From an uncultured Christensenella sp. (lineage in GTDB: Bacteria; Bacillota; Clostridia; Christensenellales; UBA3700), in NCBI GenBank assembly GCA_910578245.1, contig CAJTPC010000001.1, forward strand, positions 164,609-174,099: 9,491 nt of DNA. The letters are read 5' to 3'. A program made the translations under genes and the position numbers. A model generated the notes under the pieces. That model was not told where the DNA came from, did not search any database, and saw only the letters and a program-made list of their open reading frames with translations. Positions 1 through 5,385 of the stretch are shown in pieces. The stretch's first letter is position 1; each line of letters begins with the position of its first letter.

Positions 1-46
1 GCACAGCTTAACGCCATGCCTAAACCTTTTTATTTGCGTTTTATTA

Positions 47-63
47 AATTCCCTGTGGGAATT
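47..63. promoter_or_regulatory. Perfect palindrome upstream of the first gene
   Basis: AATTCCC-TGT-GGGAATT is a perfect 7-bp inverted repeat with a 3-base centre, 25 bases before the GGAGGAG ribosome binding site at 88-94. It could be an operator or a small leader hairpin. No T-tract follows directly, so a terminator is less likely. No convincing -35/-10 pair is visible around it. The role is inferred from position only. Confidence 0.35.
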
Positions 64-87
64 ACGGTAAAGCGGAACTTTTTTTAT

Positions 88-102
88 GGAGGAGAAAGTG
101 TG
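88..102 (+). promoter_or_regulatory. Strong ribosome binding site plus GTG start in frame 1
   Basis: GGAGGAG at 88-94 lies 5 bases before a GTG at 100-102. This is the best translation start near the first gene, but it opens a frame that stops at 261. The downstream repeat protein is read in the next frame and has no ribosome binding site of its own at GTG 149 or ATG 173. The signal therefore points to a displaced 5' end of that gene. Confidence 0.6.
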
Positions 103-180
103 AGAGAATTAGAAAACGTCAGAAATAGCGTATTGCAGATATTCGACAGTGATAGTTGGATACAATTTATCCATGAAGGA
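100..180 (+). other. Probable displaced 5' end of the first gene (frame 1)
   Basis: From GTG 100, frame 1 reads VRELENVRNSVLQIFDSDSW and continues IQFIHE. It looks like an amphipathic N-terminal helix and is preceded by a strong ribosome binding site. Beyond about 175, frame 1 turns into unremarkable sequence and stops at 261, while frame 2 becomes clearly protein-like (DYYPNCHCYLLDIP). A +1 shift between about 150 and 178 would join them into a protein of about 228 residues. This could be a real mutation, an assembly or sequencing error, or (least likely) programmed frameshifting. The junction is inferred, not proven. Confidence 0.45.
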
Positions 181-787
181 TTATTATCCAAATTGCCATT
201 GCTATTTGTTAGATATTCCAAGACCGCAAGTGACGGTAGAATGTCCGGAAGAAAAATTTGAAAGATATGTTTTTAGTCCAAAATATGAATATAAAGGAAA
301 AAAGAAATTGTTTTTGGAATGGGGATATGATAAAATAAATACGGAATATCTAGTGGAAGAATTAACTAGACAAGCAAAAGAAAAATACGCAATGAAAGAA
401 TATGATTACGTTGAAGTAACAGTAGAGAAAGAAAAGTATGCAAAGCAAGGCGTACACAAGGGAATGAGAGGTACGATACTTGACCCAAGAAATATAGACG
501 GGCAATGGTTGGTTTTTTTTGAAGATGACCCATACGGAACGGCTATAAAAGAAGAGGACTTAAAACTTATTTACGATAGCCCGACTGAATATATTGTGGA
601 AGTTAAGTTATTGAATGAAGATCACGAAAGTCAAGGCGTACGCATGGGCGAAGTGGGCAGAGTCCTTGACGTAATGAATGTTGTTGACAATAAGTGGGAA
701 GTAGATTTTTCTGGTAAAACATTATTGCTTAGAAGAGATGAAATGGAACTTGTAGGCGATTTTGACGAAATTAGTAAACAAGCGTAG
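149..787 (+). CDS. Hypothetical protein with two tandem SH3/KOW-like repeats
   Basis: I do not recognise a named family. Residues about 10-80 form an N-terminal region (DYYPNCHCYLLDIP, then RYVFSPKYEYKGKKKLF and WGYD). After it come two repeats, at about 85-142 and 149-207. They share the pattern V-E-V, QGV, (K/M)G..G, LD..N, W.V.F and a final DL.LI/EMELV. Short beta-rich repeats of this layout resemble SH3-like barrels such as KOW or DUF4926. No signal peptide or membrane segment is seen, so it is probably cytoplasmic. The listed start is a GTG without a ribosome binding site; ATG 173 also lacks one. The strong site at 88-94 belongs to frame 1, so the gene is probably frameshifted near its 5' end. 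It converges on the next gene, with a dispersed repeat copy between them. A toxin-immunity or stress role is possible but not shown. Confidence 0.75.
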   Translation: MIVGYNLSMKDYYPNCHCYLLDIPRPQVTVECPEEKFERYVFSPKYEYKGKKKLFLEWGYDKINTEYLVEELTRQAKEKYAMKEYDYVEVTVEKEKYAKQGVHKGMRGTILDPRNIDGQWLVFFEDDPYGTAIKEEDLKLIYDSPTEYIVEVKLLNEDHESQGVRMGEVGRVLDVMNVVDNKWEVDFSGKTLLLRRDEMELVGDFDEISKQA

Positions 788-830
788 GAAGGTTATGATA
801 GTGGAAATTTTATATTGAGTAAATGCTGTT

Positions 831-858
831 GAGATTTCTCCACTACGGTCGAAATGAC
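831..858 (+). repeat. Dispersed repeat, copy A
   Basis: GAGATTTCTC-CACTACGG-TCGAAATGAC matches the element also present at 1438, 2542 and 3218. It lies 43 bases past the stop of the first gene, between two convergent genes. The GAGATTTCTC half is self-complementary (GAGA-TT-TCTC), and ATTTC/GAAAT can pair across the unit. Confidence 0.75.
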
Positions 859-882
859 ATTAAAATTTTAATTACGTTAATA

Positions 883-1227
883 TTATTTTAGCAAAAACAA
901 CGCTACTACTGCGCAAAGCGCAATTAATGCGGTGAAGCCCAGCGTAACGCTTTGTAGTATTATTTGCGTGACAGAGTGTCTGTCTATTTGGCGCAGACGG
1001 CGAACGCTTTCGGCTTTGATTTTTTGCTCAAGTTGTTTCTCGTCGAGCTTTACAAGTTTGTAATACTTTTCCAAGCCTTTTACTCTGCCGACTTTGACAA
1101 AGCCCTCGGGGAGCGCGCCGATACTCTTCAACTTTTCTTCGCAAAGGCGAGTTTCTTCTTCGCTGGCAAGCATTAAGCCAAAGTCAATTTGCTCTCCAAA
1201 TTCGTCAAATGCTTTTATCTTTTTCAT
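883..1227 (-). CDS. Hypothetical tail-anchored membrane protein
   Basis: This 114-residue protein is not recognised. The N-terminal two thirds is soluble and charged (KKIKAFDEFGEQIDFGLMLA near the start). A lysine/glutamate/arginine-rich stretch around residues 60-85 could form a helix or coiled coil. One hydrophobic segment at about 90-112 (LGFTALIALCAVVALFLLK) ends the protein, so it looks tail-anchored with the bulk in the cytoplasm. I chose ATG 1227 over the in-frame ATG at 1278 because AGAGG sits 6-7 bases upstream of 1227. A palindrome at 1254-1267 overlaps a possible -10 (TATAAA), but no good -35 is visible. It points the same way as the glucokinase gene, with 249 bases between them, so it is probably a separate transcript. 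Confidence 0.7.
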   Translation of the reverse strand: MKKIKAFDEFGEQIDFGLMLASEEETRLCEEKLKSIGALPEGFVKVGRVKGLEKYYKLVKLDEKQLEQKIKAESVRRLRQIDRHSVTQIILQSVTLGFTALIALCAVVALFLLK

Positions 1228-1253
1228 TTTAGAACCTCTAATTAAGTTTATAC

Positions 1254-1267
1254 TAGCAATCTTGCTA
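1254..1267. promoter_or_regulatory. Small palindrome in the upstream region of the 114-aa gene
   Basis: TAGCAA-TC-TTGCTA is a perfect 6-bp inverted repeat 27 bases upstream of the chosen start at 1227. It overlaps a TATAAA-like -10 candidate on the minus strand. It could be an operator, or the stem of a short leader hairpin. The rest of the 1228-1437 gap shows no gene or clear promoter. Confidence 0.25.
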
Positions 1268-1437
1268 TCGATTTTCACGCTAAGTTCGTCTACGAATTAT
1301 CAACATAGCTCTGCTACGCCGACAATCCGTATCCTGCTTATCGCAAAAATCGCTTACGCAATCTAACTAGCAACACTTAATTATCGGCTCTTATTATTTT
1401 TATCAGATTGGACACTTCAACTGGGCTAACATCGGGA

Positions 1438-1475
1438 GAGATTTCTCCATTCCGCTACGCTACAGTCGAAATGAC
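1438..1475 (+). repeat. Dispersed repeat, copy B (longer variant)
   Basis: It begins GAGATTTCTCCATTCCGCTA and ends CAGTCGAAATGAC. This is the same element as the other copies, with about 10 extra bases in the middle. Its end is 1 base from the stop codon of the minus-strand glucokinase gene, so it would form that transcript's immediate 3' untranslated region. Confidence 0.75.
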
Positions 1476-1476
1476 A

Positions 1477-2430
1477 CTATAATACCAACGCGGCTGCGCC
1501 GAGTATACCCGCATCGTTCTTAAGGCTTGCAGTCTTAACGTCTACGGTAGGGTTGAATTTAGCGCCGAATCTGCCTTCGTTGACAGCCTTTTGAATTGGA
1601 TATGTGAGGTATTCCTTTTCATTGCTGATACCGCCTCCGATTAGAATTGCTTCGGGGCAGAAGATATTGACTAGGTTGACAACTCCGCAAGATATGTAGC
1701 TAATATAATTATCCACTACTTCCTGACCGGCTTTGTCGCCTTGCTTAGCAGCCATAAAAGACGTTTTGCCTGATACTTGACCTTCTTCCTTAGCGAGTTT
1801 GTGCATCAAGCTGTCAGGGTTCTTATCCATAGCTTCTTTGGTCTGTCTGATAAGCGCAGTAGCAGACGCGTACGTTTCCCAACATCCGCGAGCTCCGCAA
1901 TTACAAAGGGGAGCGTCTTTTGACATATTGATGACCATATGACCGCCTTCCGCGCCGGCGCACTCTCTTCCTTCAAAGAGTTTCCCGTCCATAACAAAGC
2001 CTGTGCCTACGCCTGTGCCTAGCGTTACGAAAATAACGTCCTTATATCCTTTGCCTGCGCCAAATACTACTTCGCCAAGAGCGGCGCAATTTGCGTCATT
2101 GTTTATGTAAATAGGCAAGTCATAATACTTTTTGAGCTCGTCTACTACGGGGACTCTCTCCAAAGCTATGTTGTTGCTGTATCTTATTAGACCTTTTTTG
2201 GAATCAATAGAACCGGGCTGACCGATGCCGATACCGCGTACGTCCTTAATACTTATCTTTGCGCCTTCGATAACCAAGTCGATGACCTTTCTTATGTCCT
2301 CGCTTATGCTGTAGTCAGCCGTATATTTTTCCGTAGTGGGAATGGCAGTCTTAAAGATTATTTCGCCCTTTTGCGTAACAACTCCGCCCTTAATGCTCAT
2401 ACCGCCTACGTCAATTCCTATTAAATACAT
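1477..2430 (-). CDS. glcK: ROK-family glucokinase
   Basis: The 317-residue protein most likely phosphorylates glucose to glucose-6-phosphate with ATP in the cytoplasm, feeding glycolysis. The ATP/phosphate loop is IGIDVGGMSIKGG (about 4-16), with M where many family members have T. Catalytic Asp112 lies in NDANCAALGE. The second phosphate motif is TLGTGVGTG (136-144). Sugar-contacting Glu161 and zinc ligand His164 lie in GAEGGH, and the ROK zinc site CNCGARGCWE supplies Cys176, Cys178 and Cys183. The length matches the family. ATG 2430 is preferred over the in-frame ATG at 2457 because GGGAG lies about 8 bases before it. A good promoter is at 2475-2503. No partner gene adjoins it, so it looks monocistronic. 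Other ROK sugar kinases (N-acetylmannosamine, fructose) are not excluded by sequence alone. Confidence 0.93.
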   Translation of the reverse strand: MYLIGIDVGGMSIKGGVVTQKGEIIFKTAIPTTEKYTADYSISEDIRKVIDLVIEGAKISIKDVRGIGIGQPGSIDSKKGLIRYSNNIALERVPVVDELKKYYDLPIYINNDANCAALGEVVFGAGKGYKDVIFVTLGTGVGTGFVMDGKLFEGRECAGAEGGHMVINMSKDAPLCNCGARGCWETYASATALIRQTKEAMDKNPDSLMHKLAKEEGQVSGKTSFMAAKQGDKAGQEVVDNYISYISCGVVNLVNIFCPEAILIGGGISNEKEYLTYPIQKAVNEGRFGAKFNPTVDVKTASLKNDAGILGAAALVL

Positions 2431-2465
2431 AATGAATTCTCCCTTTATTGTATGCATATTCTTGC

Positions 2466-2503
2466 ATTATACTCATTATACAATAAAAGCAACGTAAAAG
2501 CAA
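2466..2503 (-). promoter_or_regulatory. Sigma-A promoter of the glucokinase gene
   Basis: On the minus strand, TTGCTT (2503-2498) and TATAAT (2480-2475) are separated by 17 bases. A second TATAAT follows at 2471-2466, which could pair with a second TTGCTT at a 15-base spacing. TTGCTTTTA is repeated directly within the region. The transcript would have a leader of about 40 bases. Confidence 0.7.
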
Positions 2504-2541
2504 GATTTTATAATGAAGATTTTCTAGATGTAAGAATGGAT

Positions 2542-2569
2542 GAGATTTCTCGACTACGCTCGAAATGAC
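2542..2569 (+). repeat. Dispersed repeat, copy C
   Basis: The unit reads GAGATTTCTCGACTACGCTC then GAAATGAC. It is identical to copy D over 38 bases (2538-2575 versus 3214-3251). It lies just past the 3' end of the minus-strand 98-aa gene and faces the inverted copy E at 2601-2622, so the two could form a long stem-loop. Confidence 0.85.
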
Positions 2570-2595
2570 ATATTAGATAATCACAACGCTCTATA

Positions 2596-2892
2596 TTATC
2601 TCGAACGTAGTAGAGAAGTTTCAAAAACTTCCCGCCCAATAGCAAGCCCAAAGGCAAAAGCCTCTCGATATACGTCATCGGCGTATATAAAATATTCATT
2701 ATCGGTTGCATCTAGCACTTCTTTGTACAGAGTATAAAGTTCGGGATATTTTTTAAGTTTTTCCTCAAGCGCTTCCATTTTTTCTACCGTTTCTTGTTTA
2801 GCTTTTTGATAGTCCTCGCTCAAGGGAATATCTTCAAAGTGTCCTCTTAGACCGTTTGACATTTGCCATATAATTGAATCTTTAAGTTGCAT
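2596..2892 (-). CDS. Small all-helical protein, possibly DUF6809-like
   Basis: The 98-residue product is predicted helical and soluble. Residues about 25-50 are rich in K and E (EKMEALEEKLKKYPEL), and a C-terminal stretch YREAFAFGLAIGREVFE recalls the F-x-x-G-x-x-x-G-x-x helix of small clostridial proteins annotated DUF6809. That link is from memory and tentative. AGAGGT lies 5 bases before ATG 2892. The last residues, TSLLRSR and the stop, are encoded by degenerate repeat copy E, so the native tail was probably replaced by the repeat. The gene is divergent from an XRE regulator, and a palindrome sits between its -35 and -10, which suggests repression by that regulator. The function is unknown. 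Confidence 0.75.
   Translation of the reverse strand: MQLKDSIIWQMSNGLRGHFEDIPLSEDYQKAKQETVEKMEALEEKLKKYPELYTLYKEVLDATDNEYFIYADDVYREAFAFGLAIGREVFETSLLRSR
2601..2622 (-). repeat. Degenerate inverted copy E of the dispersed repeat
   Basis: Read on the minus strand it is GAAACTTCTCTACTACGTTC-GA, matching the consensus with about five mismatches in 22 bases. It overlaps the last codons of the 98-aa gene. With copy C it forms an imperfect inverted repeat of about 22 bases per arm around a 37-base loop. Confidence 0.6.
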
Positions 2893-2921
2893 ATTTACCT
2901 CTTGTATTAGTTATTACTTAA

Positions 2922-2951
2922 ACTTTACCACATCTGCCAGATGTAAGTCAA
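2922..2951 (-). promoter_or_regulatory. Promoter of the 98-aa gene with an operator in its spacer
   Basis: On the minus strand, TTGACT (2951-2946) and TAAAGT (2927-2922) are 18 bases apart. The palindrome ACATCT-GCC-AGATGT (2930-2944) fills the spacer, an ideal position for repression. The divergent XRE gene is the obvious candidate source of the repressor. Confidence 0.55.
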
Positions 2952-2975
2952 ACATATTACACCGAATAGATGTAA
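2930..2975. promoter_or_regulatory. Candidate XRE operator: one palindrome plus one half-site
   Basis: ACATCT-GCC-AGATGT (2930-2944) is a perfect 6-bp inverted repeat. The half-site AGATGTAA of its right arm (2939-2946) recurs at 2968-2975, 29 bases away, overlapping a TAAAAT -10 candidate (2973-2978) for the plus-strand XRE gene. Three copies of one half-site between divergent genes fit autoregulation plus control of the neighbour. Confidence 0.55.
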
Positions 2976-2995
2976 AATATTATTGAGGTGATATT

Positions 2996-3211
2996 ATGAT
3001 TTTATTATGTGAAATTCAAGAGAAACTTTCTCAAGCAATAAAACAGAGCGGATTGTCGCAGACTGAAATAGCCTCGCAGATAGGTGTGGCGCAACAGCAG
3101 GTATCTTGCTATCTGTATAAGCAAAAAACACCTAACTTAGATACCTTTGCCAGATTATGCAAAGTTCTTGACCTTGACCCAGCTGAGATACTTTGCTTAA
3201 ATGAAAAATAA
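2996..3211 (+). CDS. XRE/Cro-family transcriptional regulator (single HTH)
   Basis: The 71-residue protein is almost entirely one HTH_XRE domain (about 7-66). It contains LSQAIKQSGLSQTEIASQIG, then VAQQQVSCYLYKQKTPNLDT as the recognition-helix region, then LCKVLDLDPAEIL as the closing helix. There is no sensor or protease domain, so it is likely a dimeric DNA-binding repressor of the Cro or antitoxin-like type. GAGGTGAT lies about 6 bases before ATG 2996. The divergent 98-aa gene and the palindrome between them suggest that it controls both. A dispersed repeat copy begins within 7 bases of its stop codon. Confidence 0.9.
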   Translation: MILLCEIQEKLSQAIKQSGLSQTEIASQIGVAQQQVSCYLYKQKTPNLDTFARLCKVLDLDPAEILCLNEK

Positions 3212-3217
3212 TCGGAT

Positions 3218-3245
3218 GAGATTTCTCGACTACGCTCGAAATGAC
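3218..3245 (+). repeat. Dispersed repeat, copy D
   Basis: GAGATTTCTCGACTACGCTC then GAAATGAC is identical to copy C, with flanking identity extending to 3214-3251. It starts directly after the XRE stop codon and lies between convergent genes, where it may also act as part of the transcript's 3' structure. Confidence 0.85.
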
Positions 3246-3257
3246 ATATTAACGAAA

Positions 3258-3276
3258 TGACGTAATACGTACGTCA
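3258..3276. repeat. Inverted repeat between convergent genes
   Basis: TGACGTA-ATACG-TACGTCA is a perfect 7-bp stem with a 5-base loop. It lies between the XRE gene and the end of the DUF6320 gene. It could help terminate either transcript, but no T-tract follows on either side, so an intrinsic terminator is not established. Confidence 0.35.
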
Positions 3277-3280
3277 AACA

Positions 3281-3985
3281 TCATACGTGAAATTTTTTCT
3301 TTAATTCCGAGATAAGCGTTTTTCTGCCAAGCAGACAGCAGAAGATAATAATAACCGTGGATACGCAAGTTGATACGATTGCCAGGACGGGATGCGCGAT
3401 TACCTTGCACGCATAGAGTATTATCGGAAGGTATCCCAGCGCGGAGATTATCAAAGTATCAATAACAACGCCACTCCAATACTTGAGCGCAATAGCCGTA
3501 TATATGCCTGTCGTTATTGACGCGATTATCAGTATTGCCGGCAGTCCGTAGTCCCATACCCAAGAAGCGGAGTATTGCGGAGCTTGTTTGTCAATCAAGT
3601 AATTGACCGCCAAAAGCACAGCAAGTATTCCCACGCCTTGCCAAAATATTTTAGTACCTATGCCGTTGTTGGAAAGAATAGTATTGGCAATGAGAATAAA
3701 GCCGTAAATAGCCAATATTCCCACGATTGCAAACCAGTATAGATGCGGAGTCGTGAGTAAATTTATAGGTATGCTCAATATGAATAGCGTCAAAGCAATA
3801 CTGATATAGAGCTTTGTAATAGAGAACTTTCTCTTATTACGAATTGACGTTTTTTGCTTGTCAGGGTATGCTTTGGGCGCTTCGTATGGCATATCGAGAT
3901 TTTCGGGAACGTGGAGTTTCTCGTGGCAAAGCGGGCAAATCTTGCTCTCGCACGTCACTTGTATATTGCAATATTTACAACGCAT
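3281..3985 (-). CDS. DUF6320-type membrane protein with N-terminal zinc ribbon
   Basis: The 234-residue protein begins with a zinc ribbon, MRCKYCNIQV through CPLCHEKL, with Cys3, Cys6, Cys17 and Cys20 as likely ligands. A short hydrophilic linker (about 25-55) follows, then six predicted membrane helices at about 58-78, 82-104, 113-131, 145-166, 171-193 and 196-218, and a short basic tail (LISELKKKFHV). The domain order matches DUF6320 proteins, which I recall being encoded beside alcohol-acetyltransferase-like genes in Firmicutes. Here it starts inside the 3' end of that acyltransferase gene (11-base overlap), with AGGTGG just before its ATG, so translation is probably coupled. It may anchor or assist the acyltransferase at the membrane; this is inference. 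Confidence 0.85.
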   Translation of the reverse strand: MRCKYCNIQVTCESKICPLCHEKLHVPENLDMPYEAPKAYPDKQKTSIRNKRKFSITKLYISIALTLFILSIPINLLTTPHLYWFAIVGILAIYGFILIANTILSNNGIGTKIFWQGVGILAVLLAVNYLIDKQAPQYSASWVWDYGLPAILIIASITTGIYTAIALKYWSGVVIDTLIISALGYLPIILYACKVIAHPVLAIVSTCVSTVIIIFCCLLGRKTLISELKKKFHV

Positions 3986-5279
3986 TGTCCACCTCCCAAA
4001 AGTTAGAAGTTACTTGCAGATCTATTCCCTCTTCGCTAAGGCGTTTTGCAAAGAGCCTTTCTATATCAGTGTCGGTAATTCGTCTTGTAAAGGTAATGCA
4101 CGCTTTACCGTTGCAAGTTATGACGGAGAGCGACAGCGGAGTAGTAGCGTTGGAAGTGATAGAAAAACTAGCGCTGTCCACGTATTCTTTCATACTCTCA
4201 GGCAAGTCCAAAACGCCGAAGTTGGACAACGTTGCCGTCTTTTTTGCCTTTCCCCAAAACGTATTGGAAAAGTTGAAAAATATCCTTTTCAAAAATAGCG
4301 GAATAAATCGAACCAAAAAGAATTTTTCCGCCCATACCGTAGTGGAGATCTTATCTTTAAGACGGTCCTTATTGATATCTCTTGAGATATTGGTATGCAT
4401 AATTTCAATGAGTTTATCAAGCTCCATATCTTCATATGGATTTGCGCCAACGCGGGAAAAAAGCGAGAAATTGCGCAAAGTTTTGGATGGGAATATCTTA
4501 CGCAAATTTATCGGCACAAAAAGCTGGATATCGTTGGCATTCTCAATTTTGTCTTTGATTTTGCTTTCATATATAGAGAGCATAAAGAGAGCGCCCAAGT
4601 ATTCCGTCATCGTACAACCCTTAGCATGACAAACGTCGAGGAGTTGCTTTGCATCGCAATACATGTGTATGATACCGTTGCCGGCGTTGTCGAATAAAAT
4701 ACCGTTGATATGATATGCTTTTTTGCCTTGCAATTCCTTGATTTTGAGTTTAGAAAGTGGTACGCGCTTATAGTTTTTAAGAAAAGCGTCTTCGAGTTCT
4801 TCCGTAGTGACGGGAGAGCCGACAGTGAGTATCTTTTGGTCGGAATAGACGTCGTAGCCAAGCAAGTTGAGGTATGTGTATACCAACGACTTGACAAACT
4901 CTGCCGCGCCTGTGGCGTCGCATATAGCGTGGAAGAAATCGCAAACTATTTGATTCTTGAAATAGCTTACTCTAAAGCAATAGCCGTTGCAATTCTTGTC
5001 AGTGATTTTTTTTATGGAAACGGGATCGAGAGGATATACGCTCAGCTTTGAATTGTTTTGGTCAAAGTAGTACCAAAACACGCCTTTCATAAGTCTGACT
5101 TGATATCCGGGGAAACGACCTATCGTCAAGGATAACGCTTCTTGCAAAACTTCAGCGTCCACCTCTTTTTTGAGATTGACACTTAGGCGGAAAATATTTT
5201 GGCTTTTTTTGTTGACGAGCATGGGATAAATCTTTGCAGAGTTATCCAATTTGCTCCAAGTTTCTAATGATTTTGCCAC
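3975..5279 (-). CDS. Condensation-domain-like acyltransferase (alcohol acetyltransferase family)
   Basis: The 434-residue protein resembles the AATase/PapA5-like branch of CoA-dependent acyltransferases. These move an acyl group from acyl-CoA to a hydroxyl or amine acceptor, and the acceptor here is unknown. The catalytic HxxxD motif is DFFHAICDATG, with His117 and Asp121 in this numbering; the usual glycine after Asp is Ala. Other family-like stretches are WSKLDNSAKIYPM near the N-terminus, GRFPGYQVRL around 55-64 and TLSNFGVLDLPESMKEYV in the C-terminal half. No membrane helix or signal peptide is seen, so it is cytoplasmic or peripheral. I chose GTG 5279: AAGGAA lies 5-6 bases upstream, whereas ATG 5312 lies inside the -10 box and TTG 5339 at the -35. 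It is the first gene of a coupled two-gene operon with the DUF6320 membrane protein. Confidence 0.82.
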   Translation of the reverse strand: MAKSLETWSKLDNSAKIYPMLVNKKSQNIFRLSVNLKKEVDAEVLQEALSLTIGRFPGYQVRLMKGVFWYYFDQNNSKLSVYPLDPVSIKKITDKNCNGYCFRVSYFKNQIVCDFFHAICDATGAAEFVKSLVYTYLNLLGYDVYSDQKILTVGSPVTTEELEDAFLKNYKRVPLSKLKIKELQGKKAYHINGILFDNAGNGIIHMYCDAKQLLDVCHAKGCTMTEYLGALFMLSIYESKIKDKIENANDIQLFVPINLRKIFPSKTLRNFSLFSRVGANPYEDMELDKLIEIMHTNISRDINKDRLKDKISTTVWAEKFFLVRFIPLFLKRIFFNFSNTFWGKAKKTATLSNFGVLDLPESMKEYVDSASFSITSNATTPLSLSVITCNGKACITFTRRITDTDIERLFAKRLSEEGIDLQVTSNFWEVDNAL

Positions 5280-5310
5280 GCGCGTTCCTTGAATTGATTT
5301 AAGTATAGAC

Positions 5311-5339
5311 ATTATACCATAATATATTCGCGTTGGCAA
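5311..5339 (-). promoter_or_regulatory. Sigma-A promoter of the acyltransferase/DUF6320 operon
   Basis: On the minus strand, TTGCCA (5339-5334) and a perfect TATAAT (5316-5311) are 17 bases apart. Initiation would fall near 5304, downstream of the ATG at 5312. This rules that ATG out as a start for this transcript and supports GTG 5279. Confidence 0.75.
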
Positions 5340-5385
5340 CCCACATTGCTTGCAATGGATAATATTACATAAATTTTATAATGCG

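Noticed and set aside
16..99. Upstream in-frame extension of frame 1 (MPKPFYLRFIKF...) as part of the first protein
   Set aside because: It runs through the palindrome and the ribosome binding site and has no start signal of its own. It is more likely untranslated sequence.
1094..1366. A 90-codon plus-strand open frame
   Set aside because: It is mostly antisense to the 114-aa membrane protein gene, which has a good ribosome binding site and a clear membrane helix.
2508..2737. Short open frames on both strands, one containing CHFERSREIS
   Set aside because: The residues come from translating the dispersed repeat. They overlap the 98-aa gene and have no start signals.
831..3245. CRISPR-like array of 28-base repeats
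   Set aside because: Spacing between copies is about 600-1100 bases, copies differ in length, genes lie between them and no cas gene is present.
3844..4629. A 261-codon plus-strand open frame
   Set aside because: It is antisense to the acyltransferase and DUF6320 genes, has no ribosome binding site and its translation has no domain-like pattern.
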